Positions 24,665 through 32,164 of a DNA stretch of 64,000 nt are shown here, in pieces; the stretch's first letter is position 1, and every line of letters starts with the position of its first letter. Source of the stretch: UMGS1601 sp964617585 (lineage in GTDB: Bacteria > Bacillota > Clostridia > Oscillospirales > Ruminococcaceae); the NCBI GenBank assembly GCA_964617585.1, contig CAZTXS010000001.1, forward strand, positions 1-64,000, in the 5' to 3' direction. The notes under the pieces are model-generated. The model saw only the letters and a list, made by a program, of their open reading frames with translations. It was not told the origin of the DNA and ran no database searches. The position numbers and the translations under genes were made by a program.

Positions 24665-25414
24665 ATGTTAAATATTAAATCTGCTAAAGAGATTGAAAAA
24701 ATGAAAAAGGCAGGAAGAATAACTGCCGGGGCATTAAAAATTGCCGGAGAATCTATTTATGCGGGAATGACAACGAAAGAGCTTGATAAGATTATTCACA
24801 GGTTTATTACCTCGCACGGGGCGGTTCCGTCATTTTTGGGATACGGCGGATTTCCGGCTTCGGCTTGCATATCCGTAAACGACGAGGTAATACACGGTAT
24901 TCCCGACGGAAGAAAGATTCAAAACGGCGATATAGTTTCTGTCGATGTGGGGGCTTATATTGACGGCTTTCACGGCGACAGTGCAAAAACCTTTGCCGTG
25001 GGTGAAATTTCCGAAGAGGCAAAGGCGCTTATGAAATCGACCGAGGAGAGCCTTTACATTGCGATAAAAATGGCAAAACCGGGCGTAAGGCTCGGTGATA
25101 TCGGTCACGCAATTCAGAAGCATAACGAGGACAACGGATACAGTATCGTAAGACAGTTTGTAGGTCACGGAGTGGGGAAAAATCTCCACGAGGATCCGGA
25201 AGTGCCGAATTTTGGCAGAGAAGGACACGGGCTCAGGTTAGTGCCCGGTATGGTTATCGCAATAGAGCCTATGATTAATATAGGCACTGATGAAGTAATG
25301 ACTATGCCGAACGACTGGACTGTTAAAACAACGGACGGTTCGCTGTCAGCTCACTTTGAGCATACAATCGCTATCACCGAAAACGGAGCGGTCATTTTGA
25401 CTCAAACCGATTAG
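24665..25414 (+). CDS. map: Methionine aminopeptidase, type I
   Basis: 249 residues. Metal ligands are visible: the Asp pair in VDVGAYIDGFHGDSA, His in GHGVGKNLHEDP, Glu in IAIEPMIN and Glu near EHTIAI. It removes the initiator Met from nascent proteins, working next to the ribosome. The place after adk is conserved in Firmicutes. Confidence 0.98.
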   Translation: MLNIKSAKEIEKMKKAGRITAGALKIAGESIYAGMTTKELDKIIHRFITSHGAVPSFLGYGGFPASACISVNDEVIHGIPDGRKIQNGDIVSVDVGAYIDGFHGDSAKTFAVGEISEEAKALMKSTEESLYIAIKMAKPGVRLGDIGHAIQKHNEDNGYSIVRQFVGHGVGKNLHEDPEVPNFGREGHGLRLVPGMVIAIEPMINIGTDEVMTMPNDWTVKTTDGSLSAHFEHTIAITENGAVILTQTD

Positions 25415-25425
25415 GAGGAAGCGTT

Positions 25426-25674
25426 GTGGATATAAAGGTTGGCTCTATTGTACGGAGTTGCGCAGGCCGCGATAAAAATTCCTTTTACGTTGCAGTAGGA
25501 ATAAGCGACGGCTTTGTGTATATCGCAGACGGCAGAGTGCGTAAGCTTGAAAAGCCTAAGCGAAAAAACATAAAGCACATTTCACCTACCAACACAGTGA
25601 TTTCGATAGAAGCCTTAACAAACAAAAAACTTAAAAAGGCGCTGAATGAGTTCTCAACCCAAGGGCTCGTCTGA
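25426..25674 (+). CDS. KOW-domain RNA-binding protein (L14e/L27e-like)
   Basis: 82 residues. The N-terminal KOW fold (VGSIVRSCAGRDKNSFYVAVG, split at about 5-25) is followed by KPKRKNIKHI. Proteins of this kind are conserved between map and infA in Firmicutes and resemble archaeal L14e/KOW proteins; the role is presumed ribosome-associated but not established. GTG start with AGGAGG upstream. Confidence 0.88.
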   Translation: MDIKVGSIVRSCAGRDKNSFYVAVGISDGFVYIADGRVRKLEKPKRKNIKHISPTNTVISIEALTNKKLKKALNEFSTQGLV

Positions 25675-25704
25675 CCGTAACCTATGAAGGAAGGGTGTAT
25701 ATTT

Positions 25705-25923
25705 ATGTCAAAAGAAGATGTAATCGAGGTTGAAGGTAAAGTTCTGGAAGCTATGCCAAACGCAACGTTTAAGGTTGAGCTTGCAAACGGACATCAGATT
25801 CTCGCTCATGTATCAGGAAAACTCAGACTTAACTACATTCGTATAATTCCGGGAGATAAGGTAACGGTTGAAATGTCGCCTTATGATTTAACAAAAGGAA
25901 GAATTACCTGGAGAGCTAAGTAA
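25705..25923 (+). CDS. infA: Translation initiation factor IF-1
   Basis: 72 residues from ATG 25705 (MSKEDVIEVEGKVLEAMPNA), the family length; an in-frame ATG at 25684 overlaps the ribosome binding site GAAGGAAGGG and is rejected. OB fold; blocks the A site during initiation. Confidence 0.97.
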   Translation: MSKEDVIEVEGKVLEAMPNATFKVELANGHQILAHVSGKLRLNYIRIIPGDKVTVEMSPYDLTKGRITWRAK

Positions 25924-25993
25924 ATCAAACTCACAGGTGCAATCGTAAGAAAGCTTAGACTTTAGGCTTTCGTCATTACAAGGAGGTATTCAC

Positions 25994-26107
25994 ATGAAAG
26001 TAAGACCTTCAGTTAAGCCGATATGCGAAAAATGCAAGGTTATCAAGCGTAAGGGTAAAGTAATGGTTATCTGCGAGAATCCTAAGCATAAGCAAAGACA
26101 AGGCTAA
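25994..26107 (+). CDS. rpmJ: Ribosomal protein L36
   Basis: 37 residues: [20 protein letters not shown] then [15 protein letters not shown], with the CxxC...C...H zinc site of the C+ form. AAGGAGG precedes the ATG. Confidence 0.97.
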
Positions 26108-26136
26108 CGAATCAATAATGGAGGTGCAGCTAAATA

Positions 26137-26505
26137 ATGGCTCGTATTGCTGGAATAGACCTTCCGAAGAGTAAGAGAGTTGAAATCGGACTCACATATA
26201 TCTACGGAATCGGTCAGAAAACTGCAGCAAAAATTCTAAAGGCAACAGGAATCAATCCTGATACAAGAGTTAAGGATTTAACAGATGATGACGAAGCTAA
26301 AATTCGTGATTATATCGATAAGAACCTTACTGTTGAAGGCGACCTTAGAAGAAATGTTGCATTAAACATTAAGAGATTAACAGAAATCGGTTGTTACAGA
26401 GGACTTCGCCATCGTCGCGGACTTCCTGTAAGAGGTCAGAGAACAAAGACCAATGCAAGAACCCGTAAGGGTCCTGTAAAGACAATCGCTAACAAGAAAA
26501 AGTAA
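26137..26505 (+). CDS. rpsM: Ribosomal protein S13
   Basis: 122 residues. MARIAGIDLPKSKRVEIGLT and the tail RGLPVRGQRTKTNARTRKG are typical. It contacts tRNA and the 50S subunit. Confidence 0.98.
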   Translation: MARIAGIDLPKSKRVEIGLTYIYGIGQKTAAKILKATGINPDTRVKDLTDDDEAKIRDYIDKNLTVEGDLRRNVALNIKRLTEIGCYRGLRHRRGLPVRGQRTKTNARTRKGPVKTIANKKK

Positions 26506-26520
26506 AGGAGGGTATGAACA

Positions 26521-26910
26521 ATGGCTCAAAAGAAACCTATTCGCCGCAGACGCGAAAGAAAGAATATTGAACAGGGACAGGTTCATATCCAGTCTACTTT
26601 CAATAACACGATAGTTACAATCACAGACCTTCAGGGAAACGCTATTTCGTGGGCAAGCGCCGGCGGTCTTGGCTTCAGAGGTTCAAAGAAATCAACTCCG
26701 TTCGCTGCTCAGACGGCGGCTGAAACGGCTGCTAAGGCTGCAAAGGAGCATGGACTTAAAACCGTTGAAGTTTATGTAAAAGGACCGGGAGCAGGACGTG
26801 AAGCCGCTATCAGGGCGCTTCAGACAGAGGAGCTTGAGGTTAGACTTATCAAGGATGTAACCCCGATTCCTCACAACGGATGCCGTCCTCCTAAGAGAAG
26901 ACGCGTATAA
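26521..26910 (+). CDS. rpsK: Ribosomal protein S11
   Basis: 129 residues with HIQSTFNNTIVTITDLQGNA and KDVTPIPHNGCRPPKRRRV at the C-terminus. Part of the 30S platform near the Shine-Dalgarno helix. Confidence 0.98.
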   Translation: MAQKKPIRRRRERKNIEQGQVHIQSTFNNTIVTITDLQGNAISWASAGGLGFRGSKKSTPFAAQTAAETAAKAAKEHGLKTVEVYVKGPGAGREAAIRALQTEELEVRLIKDVTPIPHNGCRPPKRRRV

Positions 26911-26920
26911 TTAATCGAAA

Positions 26921-26963
26921 CTAAGTTTAAAAGTTTGCTTAGTGTCCAATAATCAAGATTGGA
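26921..26963 (+). promoter_or_regulatory. Two-hairpin leader before rpsD
   Basis: CTAAG/CTTAG (26921-26942) and TCCAAT/ATTGGA (26945-26963) lie about 30 bases before rpsD. In other bacteria S4 represses its own message; this is a candidate S4 site by position only. Confidence 0.45.
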
Positions 26964-26993
26964 TATTAACTTAAAAAACGGAGGTAACAGCTT

Positions 26994-27590
26994 ATGGCAG
27001 TAAGTAGAGAACCGATCCTGAAGAGATGCAAATCTTTAGGAATCAGCCCTATGGTTATGGGCGTTGGTAAAGAAACCAAAAGAGAACCAAATAAGAACTC
27101 AAGAAGAAAAGTATCGGAATACGGACTTCAATTAAAGGAAAAGCAAAAGCTCAAATTCATTTACGGCGTATTGGAAAAGCAATTCTACCACTACTATGAA
27201 TTGGCTGAAAAGCAGGAAGGTCAAGCGGGTACTAACCTATTGACAATGCTTGAGTCAAGGCTTGATAACATTGTTTTCAGAATGGGTCTTTCAATGACAA
27301 GAAGAGAAGCAAGACAGCTTGTTGTTCACGGTCATTTTGAGGTCAATGGAAAGAAAGTTGACATCCCTTCTTACAGAGTAAAGGTCGGCGATGTAATTTC
27401 TCTTAAAGAAAACAGCAAGAAGAGCGTTAAGTTCAAGGAAATTGTTGAAGCTACAAAGGGAAGAACCGTTCCCGCATGGCTTGATAAGGATAACAACGCC
27501 CTTTCTGCAAAGGTAGTCAGAGCTCCTGAAAAAGAAGATCTTGACTATGAGATTGAAGAGCATCTTATCGTCGAGTTATATTCAAAATAA
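26994..27590 (+). CDS. rpsD: Ribosomal protein S4
   Basis: 198 residues. MAVSREPILKRCKSLGISP and the S4 RNA-binding domain (SRLDNIVFRMGLSMTRREAR, about 88-107) are intact. It lacks the N-terminal zinc cysteines. S4 nucleates 30S assembly and often autoregulates the alpha operon. Confidence 0.97.
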   Translation: MAVSREPILKRCKSLGISPMVMGVGKETKREPNKNSRRKVSEYGLQLKEKQKLKFIYGVLEKQFYHYYELAEKQEGQAGTNLLTMLESRLDNIVFRMGLSMTRREARQLVVHGHFEVNGKKVDIPSYRVKVGDVISLKENSKKSVKFKEIVEATKGRTVPAWLDKDNNALSAKVVRAPEKEDLDYEIEEHLIVELYSK

Positions 27591-27619
27591 TAAGCTTTTG
27601 TTTATGGCTCCAGCTTATT
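27588..27619 (+). promoter_or_regulatory. Hairpin between rpsD and rpoA
   Basis: Perfect 8-bp stem AATAAGCT/AGCTTATT that includes the rpsD stop codon. A second small stem TTCGT-TATT-ACGAA lies at 27666-27679 just before the rpoA ribosome binding site. No T-run. Confidence 0.4.
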
Positions 27620-27691
27620 GGGTTAAAGTCATAATAACAAAACTTTATCATTCGTTAAAACAATTCGTTATTACGAACAGGAGGGTTTTAA

Positions 27692-28651
27692 ATGCTTGAA
27701 AAAATTGAAAAGCCGGAAATTGAAATAGCAGAGCAAAAGGGCGACGGAACATACGGTAAATTTGTTCTTGAACCGCTGGAGCGCGGCTATGGTATTACCC
27801 TTGGCAACAGCTTAAGAAGGGTATTACTCTCCTCATTACCGGGTGTTGCTGTCAATTCCGTAAAGATTGACGGGGTACACCATGAGTTATCAACCGTTCC
27901 GGGCGTTAAGGAGGATGTTACAGAAATAATCCTTAACCTCAAGGGACTTACAGCAAAGCTATACGGTGAAGGACCGAAAACTATCTATATTGAAGCGGAG
28001 GGCGAGTGCGAGGTTACCGCAGGCGACATCAAAACCGACTCTGAGGTAGATATTCTTGTTCCTGATATGCATATCGCAACATTGGGCGAGGACGCAAAGC
28101 TTTATATGGAAATTGTTATCGACAGAGGACGCGGTTATGTTTCTGCCGAAAAGAACAAGAGCTATATGCCTAATGCACCTATTGGCGTTATTGCTGTCGA
28201 TAGTATTTATACGCCGGTATTAAAAGTAAATTACACAGTTGAAAATACTCGTGTGGGACAAATTACTGATTATGATAAGCTTATTCTTGAGGTTTGGACA
28301 GACGGAACAATCTCGGCTAAGGAAGCTGTATCATTAGCAGCCAAACTCCTCAACGAGCACCTAAATCTTTTTGTAGACCTTTCTGACGAAACAAGCGTTA
28401 TTGAGATAATGGTCGAAAAGGATGACAAAGGAAAAGAAAAAGTACTTGAGATGACCATTGAGGAACTTGACTTATCTGTGCGTTCTTTTAACTGCTTGAA
28501 GAGAGCGGGAATAAATACTGTCAACGACCTGCTTGAAAGGTCAGAAGAAGAAATGATGAAGGTCAGAAACTTAGGAAAGAAATCCTTTGACGAAGTTAAG
28601 GAAAAGCTCAAAAGCCTTGGATATGACTTAAGCTCAGAGGAAAACAATTAA
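27692..28651 (+). CDS. rpoA: RNA polymerase alpha subunit
   Basis: 319 residues. The N-terminal dimerisation domain (RGYGITLGNSLRRVLLSSLPG near 33) and the C-terminal domain with ELDLSVRSFNCLKRAGINTV and MMKVRNLGKKSFDEVKEKL for DNA and activator contact are complete. AGGAGGG upstream of the ATG. Confidence 0.98.
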   Translation: MLEKIEKPEIEIAEQKGDGTYGKFVLEPLERGYGITLGNSLRRVLLSSLPGVAVNSVKIDGVHHELSTVPGVKEDVTEIILNLKGLTAKLYGEGPKTIYIEAEGECEVTAGDIKTDSEVDILVPDMHIATLGEDAKLYMEIVIDRGRGYVSAEKNKSYMPNAPIGVIAVDSIYTPVLKVNYTVENTRVGQITDYDKLILEVWTDGTISAKEAVSLAAKLLNEHLNLFVDLSDETSVIEIMVEKDDKGKEKVLEMTIEELDLSVRSFNCLKRAGINTVNDLLERSEEEMMKVRNLGKKSFDEVKEKLKSLGYDLSSEENN

Positions 28652-28690
28652 TATCATTTCGTGTGAAATATAATATAAGGAGTGAATATC

Positions 28691-29032
28691 ATGCCAGGTT
28701 CAAGAAAACTGGGAAGAACAAGCGACCAGAGAAAGGCAATGCTCAGAGCGATGGTTACTTATCTTCTGGAGAACGGTAAGATAGAAACAACTGTATCAAG
28801 GGCTAAGGAAGTTCAGGCTATGACTGAAAAGATGATAACTATCGGTAAAACTCCTGAACTGCACAATAAGCGTCAGGTTCTTTCGTACGTTACCAAAGAG
28901 AGCGTAGCAAAGAAGCTTTTTGATGAAATTTCACCTAAATATGCAGAGCGTAACGGCGGTTATACGCAAATTATTAAGATCGGATCTCGCCGCGGCGACG
29001 CTGCTGAAATGGCAATTATTCAGTTGGTATAA
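28691..29032 (+). CDS. rplQ: Ribosomal protein L17
   Basis: 113 residues from ATG 28691 (MPGSRKLGRTSDQRKAMLRA); AAGGAG at 28677 supports this over a GTG at 28682. Last gene of the cluster, closed by the terminator at 29041. Confidence 0.97.
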   Translation: MPGSRKLGRTSDQRKAMLRAMVTYLLENGKIETTVSRAKEVQAMTEKMITIGKTPELHNKRQVLSYVTKESVAKKLFDEISPKYAERNGGYTQIIKIGSRRGDAAEMAIIQLV

Positions 29033-29040
29033 ATGAAATA

Positions 29041-29077
29041 ACAGTCCTTGGGATTTTCCCGGGGCTGTTTTTTGTTT
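29041..29077 (+). terminator. Intrinsic terminator of the ribosomal protein cluster
   Basis: ACAGTCC...GGGA pairs with TCCC...GGGCTGT (12 pairs, one bulge, some G-T), followed by TTTTTTGTTTTAC. Confidence 0.85.
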
Positions 29078-29124
29078 TACAGATGCCTTTGAGAGCGTCT
29101 TTTATTTCAGAAATTCAGAATTAA

Positions 29125-29267
29125 TATAACTAAGGCAAGATGTCCCCCGCCTCCTATAGGCGGCGGGTTCCATTACCCGTTCAGTAGCGGGATACAATCC
29201 CCTACTGAACGGTCGGTCGGCAAAGCCGACCCTTGCCACGTTGAATGACGGGCAAGCCCTTATTGAA
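29125..29267 (+). repeat. PR140 dispersed repeat, full copy 4
   Basis: Full copy 92 bases after rplQ and beyond its terminator, codirectional. Stem B is perfect (CCGTTCAGTAG/CTACTGAACGG); stem C loop is AAA. Confidence 0.96.
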
Positions 29268-29326
29268 CAAACTATGGGAAATATATTTAAAGAACACAAA
29301 GATAATTTGTAATATATTTTTTTATA

Positions 29327-29383
29327 TTTTACTTAAATTTTACTTAAATGGTACTAGTAAAATAAAATAATATAGTGTATAAT
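29327..29383 (+). promoter_or_regulatory. Pho-box-like direct repeats and -10 of the phosphate module
   Basis: TTTTACTTAAA is repeated exactly at 29327-29337 and 29338-29348, with a third partial unit TGGTACTAGTA at 29349-29359, an 11-base period. A TATAAT at 29378-29383 has no -35 match 17 bases upstream, as expected for an activator-dependent promoter. The period and the phosphate genes downstream suggest a PhoB/PhoP operator; this is inferred. Confidence 0.6.
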
Positions 29384-29468
29384 ATTTTTGGGTTTTACAG
29401 TGGCTTTGCCACGATTCTGAGAGCCGGGGGAAAGCTCTTTGAATCTAAAAGTGAAAAGGAAGAAAAAT

Positions 29469-31235
29469 ATGGACATTTTTGCGGTTTTAACGCTTATAGG
29501 CGGGCTTGCTTTGTTCTTATACGGAATGAACGTAATGGGTTCAGGTCTGGAAAAGCTTGCAGGAGGAAAACTTGAGAAGCTTTTTGACAAGCTTACGTCA
29601 AACCCTTTTAAGGGAGCTTTGCTGGGCTTTGTCGTTACAGCTATTATACAGTCGTCTTCTGCAACTACTGTTATGCTTGTCGGCTTTGTTAATTCGGGTA
29701 TTATGAAGCTCAGACAGTCAATAGGAATAATAATGGGCGCTAATATAGGCACTGCTGTTACCGCATGGCTTTTATCCTTGACAGGGATAGAGGGCGGCAC
29801 AATTTGGCTTGAGATGCTCAAACCGTCTTCGTTTACTCCAATTCTCGCCCTTATAGGAATTATCTTTTATATATTTATGAAGGATGATAAGCACAAGTAT
29901 ATCGGAATGATTTTACTTGGATTTACCGTGCTTATGTACGGAATGGACATAATGAGCGGCGCAGTTGAGCCTTTAAAGGATATGCCTGAGTTTTCAAACA
30001 TTCTTCTTATGTTTGACAATCCTGTCCTCGGTATTTTAGCGGGCGCTGTTTTAACCGCAATTATTCAGTCCTCATCGGCCTCGGTTGGAATTTTGCAGGC
30101 GCTTTCTTCTACGGGAGCAGTTCATTTCGGCACGGCTTTGCCTATTATTTTGGGACAGAATATAGGAACCTGCATTACTGCTGCAATTTCTGCTATAGGA
30201 ACCAATAAAAATGCAAAAAGAGTTGCGGCGATTCACTTGTCCTTTAATATCATAGGTACGCTGGTTTTTGTTGCAATTTATTATCCTATAAACGCCTTTG
30301 TTCATTTCTCATTTGCAAACGACGTTGTGGACGCTTTGGATATTGCTATTATTCATACTTTATTTAAGGTGATTACAACTATTATACTCTTTCCGTTTAT
30401 CAACGGTCTGGAGAAGCTTTCATATCTGTTAATAAGAGATAAAAACGATAAGGACGCAGCAGTCAGCTCAGGTCCTGTAATTGATGAAAGATTCATGTCG
30501 ACTCCTGCATTTGCAGTTGCTCAGTGTAAAAATCAGACGATAAAAATGGCGGAGCTTGCAAGGCAGAACATAATTAATGCGTTAATGCTCATGAAAAACT
30601 GGGATAAATGTATGGCTCAGGAAATATCGGAAACCGAAAAGGCCGTTGATAAATATGAGGACGTCATAGGAACCTATCTTGTTAAGCTTTCTAGCCATGA
30701 GTTAAGCACGCAGGAATCAAGAACGGTTTCCACTATACTTCACACACTAAGCGATTTTGAGAGGATTTCTGACCATGCAAAAAATATTCTGAATTCTGCA
30801 AAAGAGCTTCATGAGAAGAAAATACAGTTCAGTAAAAAAGCTCAGGCTGAACTGGAGGTTATGTATAAAGCTATTAATGAGATAATCGGACTGGCTATAA
30901 AGGCTTTCAGGGATAATGATTTATACAGCGCTTATCTTGTAGAGCCGCTTGAGGAGGTAGTAGACCAGCTTCGCACAAAGCTTAAAAGCAGGCATATAAA
31001 AAGGCTTCAGAAGGGTATATGTTCAATGGAAACAGGTTTTATCTACATTGACCTTCTCACAAGCTTAGAAAGGGTATCCGATCATTGCTCAAATATAGCT
31101 GTTTGCCTGATTCAGGTGGATGACGATAACTTTGAAACGCATGAATATTTAAGAACGGTTAAAACCTCAGGAGAGGAATTTGACTCTTATGTTGATCAGT
31201 ATTTGAAAAAATATACTTTGCCGAAAAAGGCTTAA
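29469..31235 (+). CDS. Na/Pi cotransporter family protein with PhoU-like tail
   Basis: 588 residues from ATG 29469 (MDIFAVLTLIGGLALFLYGM), chosen because AAAAGGAAG precedes it. Eight or so membrane segments hold the duplicated QSSSATTVM (near 62) and QSSSASVGI (near 202) motifs of the NptA/PF02690 sodium-phosphate symporters. The C-terminal 220 residues are helical and PhoU-like (two CKNQTIKMAELARQ and CSMETGFIYIDLLTSLERVSDH regions). It imports phosphate with sodium. It heads an apparent operon with a two-component system. Confidence 0.93.
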   Translation: MDIFAVLTLIGGLALFLYGMNVMGSGLEKLAGGKLEKLFDKLTSNPFKGALLGFVVTAIIQSSSATTVMLVGFVNSGIMKLRQSIGIIMGANIGTAVTAWLLSLTGIEGGTIWLEMLKPSSFTPILALIGIIFYIFMKDDKHKYIGMILLGFTVLMYGMDIMSGAVEPLKDMPEFSNILLMFDNPVLGILAGAVLTAIIQSSSASVGILQALSSTGAVHFGTALPIILGQNIGTCITAAISAIGTNKNAKRVAAIHLSFNIIGTLVFVAIYYPINAFVHFSFANDVVDALDIAIIHTLFKVITTIILFPFINGLEKLSYLLIRDKNDKDAAVSSGPVIDERFMSTPAFAVAQCKNQTIKMAELARQNIINALMLMKNWDKCMAQEISETEKAVDKYEDVIGTYLVKLSSHELSTQESRTVSTILHTLSDFERISDHAKNILNSAKELHEKKIQFSKKAQAELEVMYKAINEIIGLAIKAFRDNDLYSAYLVEPLEEVVDQLRTKLKSRHIKRLQKGICSMETGFIYIDLLTSLERVSDHCSNIAVCLIQVDDDNFETHEYLRTVKTSGEEFDSYVDQYLKKYTLPKKA

Positions 31236-31258
31236 CTGACCGTAAAGAAGGGATCGCA

Positions 31259-31936
31259 GTGTCAATAATTTATTGCGTAGAGGATGACGATGGAATAAGA
31301 GAGCTTGTTTCATGCGCATTGAAATCCGGAGGATATGAGGTTAGGTCCTTTGCAGACGCAAAAAGCTTTTACAATAAGCTTAACACCGAGCTTCCCTCAC
31401 TGGTTTTGCTGGATGTTATGCTGCCGGATGAGGACGGCTTTTCAATACTCAACAGGTTGAAAAACAGTGAAAGGCTGAGTAATTTGCCTGTTATTATGCT
31501 GACGGCAAAGACAAGCGAGCTTGACAAGGTTTCGGGGCTTGAGGCAGGAGCAGACGATTATATAACCAAGCCGTTCGGCGTTATGGAGCTTCTTTCACGA
31601 ATCAAAGCGGTTCTTAGAAGAACTAACAGTCAGGATTATGATTCCGAAGTTATCATTATTGATAATCTTAAGCTTGACAGCGCAAGGCGGATTGTTAAGT
31701 ATCAGGATAAAGAGGTTTCTTTAACTTATAAGGAATTTGAGCTGTTGATGTATCTTATGAAGCATAAGAGCGTTGTCGTTGACAGAGATAAGCTTATGTC
31801 AAAGGTTTGGGGATATGATTTCGGAGGGGAAACAAGAACCGTGGATATGCATATTAAAACTCTAAGACACAAGCTTGAAAACGCCGGCTGCAATGATTTG
31901 ATAAAGACTGTCAGAGGCGTGGGCTATAAAATATAA
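31259..31936 (+). CDS. OmpR/PhoB-family response regulator
   Basis: 225 residues. Receiver domain with acidic pocket EDDD near 7-10, phospho-acceptor Asp in LLDVMLPDEDG near 53 and Lys in ITKPFG near 104; winged-helix DNA-binding domain at about 128-224 (SLTYKEFELLMYLMKH, RTVDMHIKTLRHKLE). The partner kinase is the next gene, so it is probably PhoP-like given the phosphate symporter upstream. GTG start. Its TAA stop is the TAA within the first bases of the PR140 copy that follows. Confidence 0.92.
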   Translation: MSIIYCVEDDDGIRELVSCALKSGGYEVRSFADAKSFYNKLNTELPSLVLLDVMLPDEDGFSILNRLKNSERLSNLPVIMLTAKTSELDKVSGLEAGADDYITKPFGVMELLSRIKAVLRRTNSQDYDSEVIIIDNLKLDSARRIVKYQDKEVSLTYKEFELLMYLMKHKSVVVDRDKLMSKVWGYDFGGETRTVDMHIKTLRHKLENAGCNDLIKTVRGVGYKI

Positions 31937-32072
31937 CTTAGGCAAGATGTCCCCGCCTCTATAGGCAGCGGGTTCCATTACCCGGTCAGTAGCGGGATAC
32001 AATCCCCTACTGACCGACTGGTCGGCACTGCCGACCCTTGCCGCGTTGAATGACGGGCAAGCCCTTATTGAA
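31932..32072 (+). repeat. PR140 dispersed repeat, full copy 5
   Basis: Full copy between the response regulator and kinase genes. Its TATAAC (31932-31937) contains the regulator's stop codon. Stem B reads CGGTCAGTAG/CTACTGACCG, a double compensatory change from the T-A pair seen elsewhere. Confidence 0.96.
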
Positions 32073-32094
32073 TGAAAGGCAAGCCATTATTGAA
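32073..32094 (+). repeat. PR140 right-end fragment in tandem
   Basis: TGAAAGGCAAGCCATTATTGAA repeats the terminal segment of the copy just before it in degenerate form. Confidence 0.7.
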
Positions 32095-32164
32095 AGCTTC
32101 AAAGCGTTGCATTATCGGGCATCTGAGAATTGCAGTGCTTTTTTTAATTTAACGGGAGGATACT

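Noticed and set aside
13158..28647. Many antisense open frames opposite ribosomal protein genes
   Set aside because: They mirror the codon pattern of the real genes, overlap them completely and have no ribosome binding sites.
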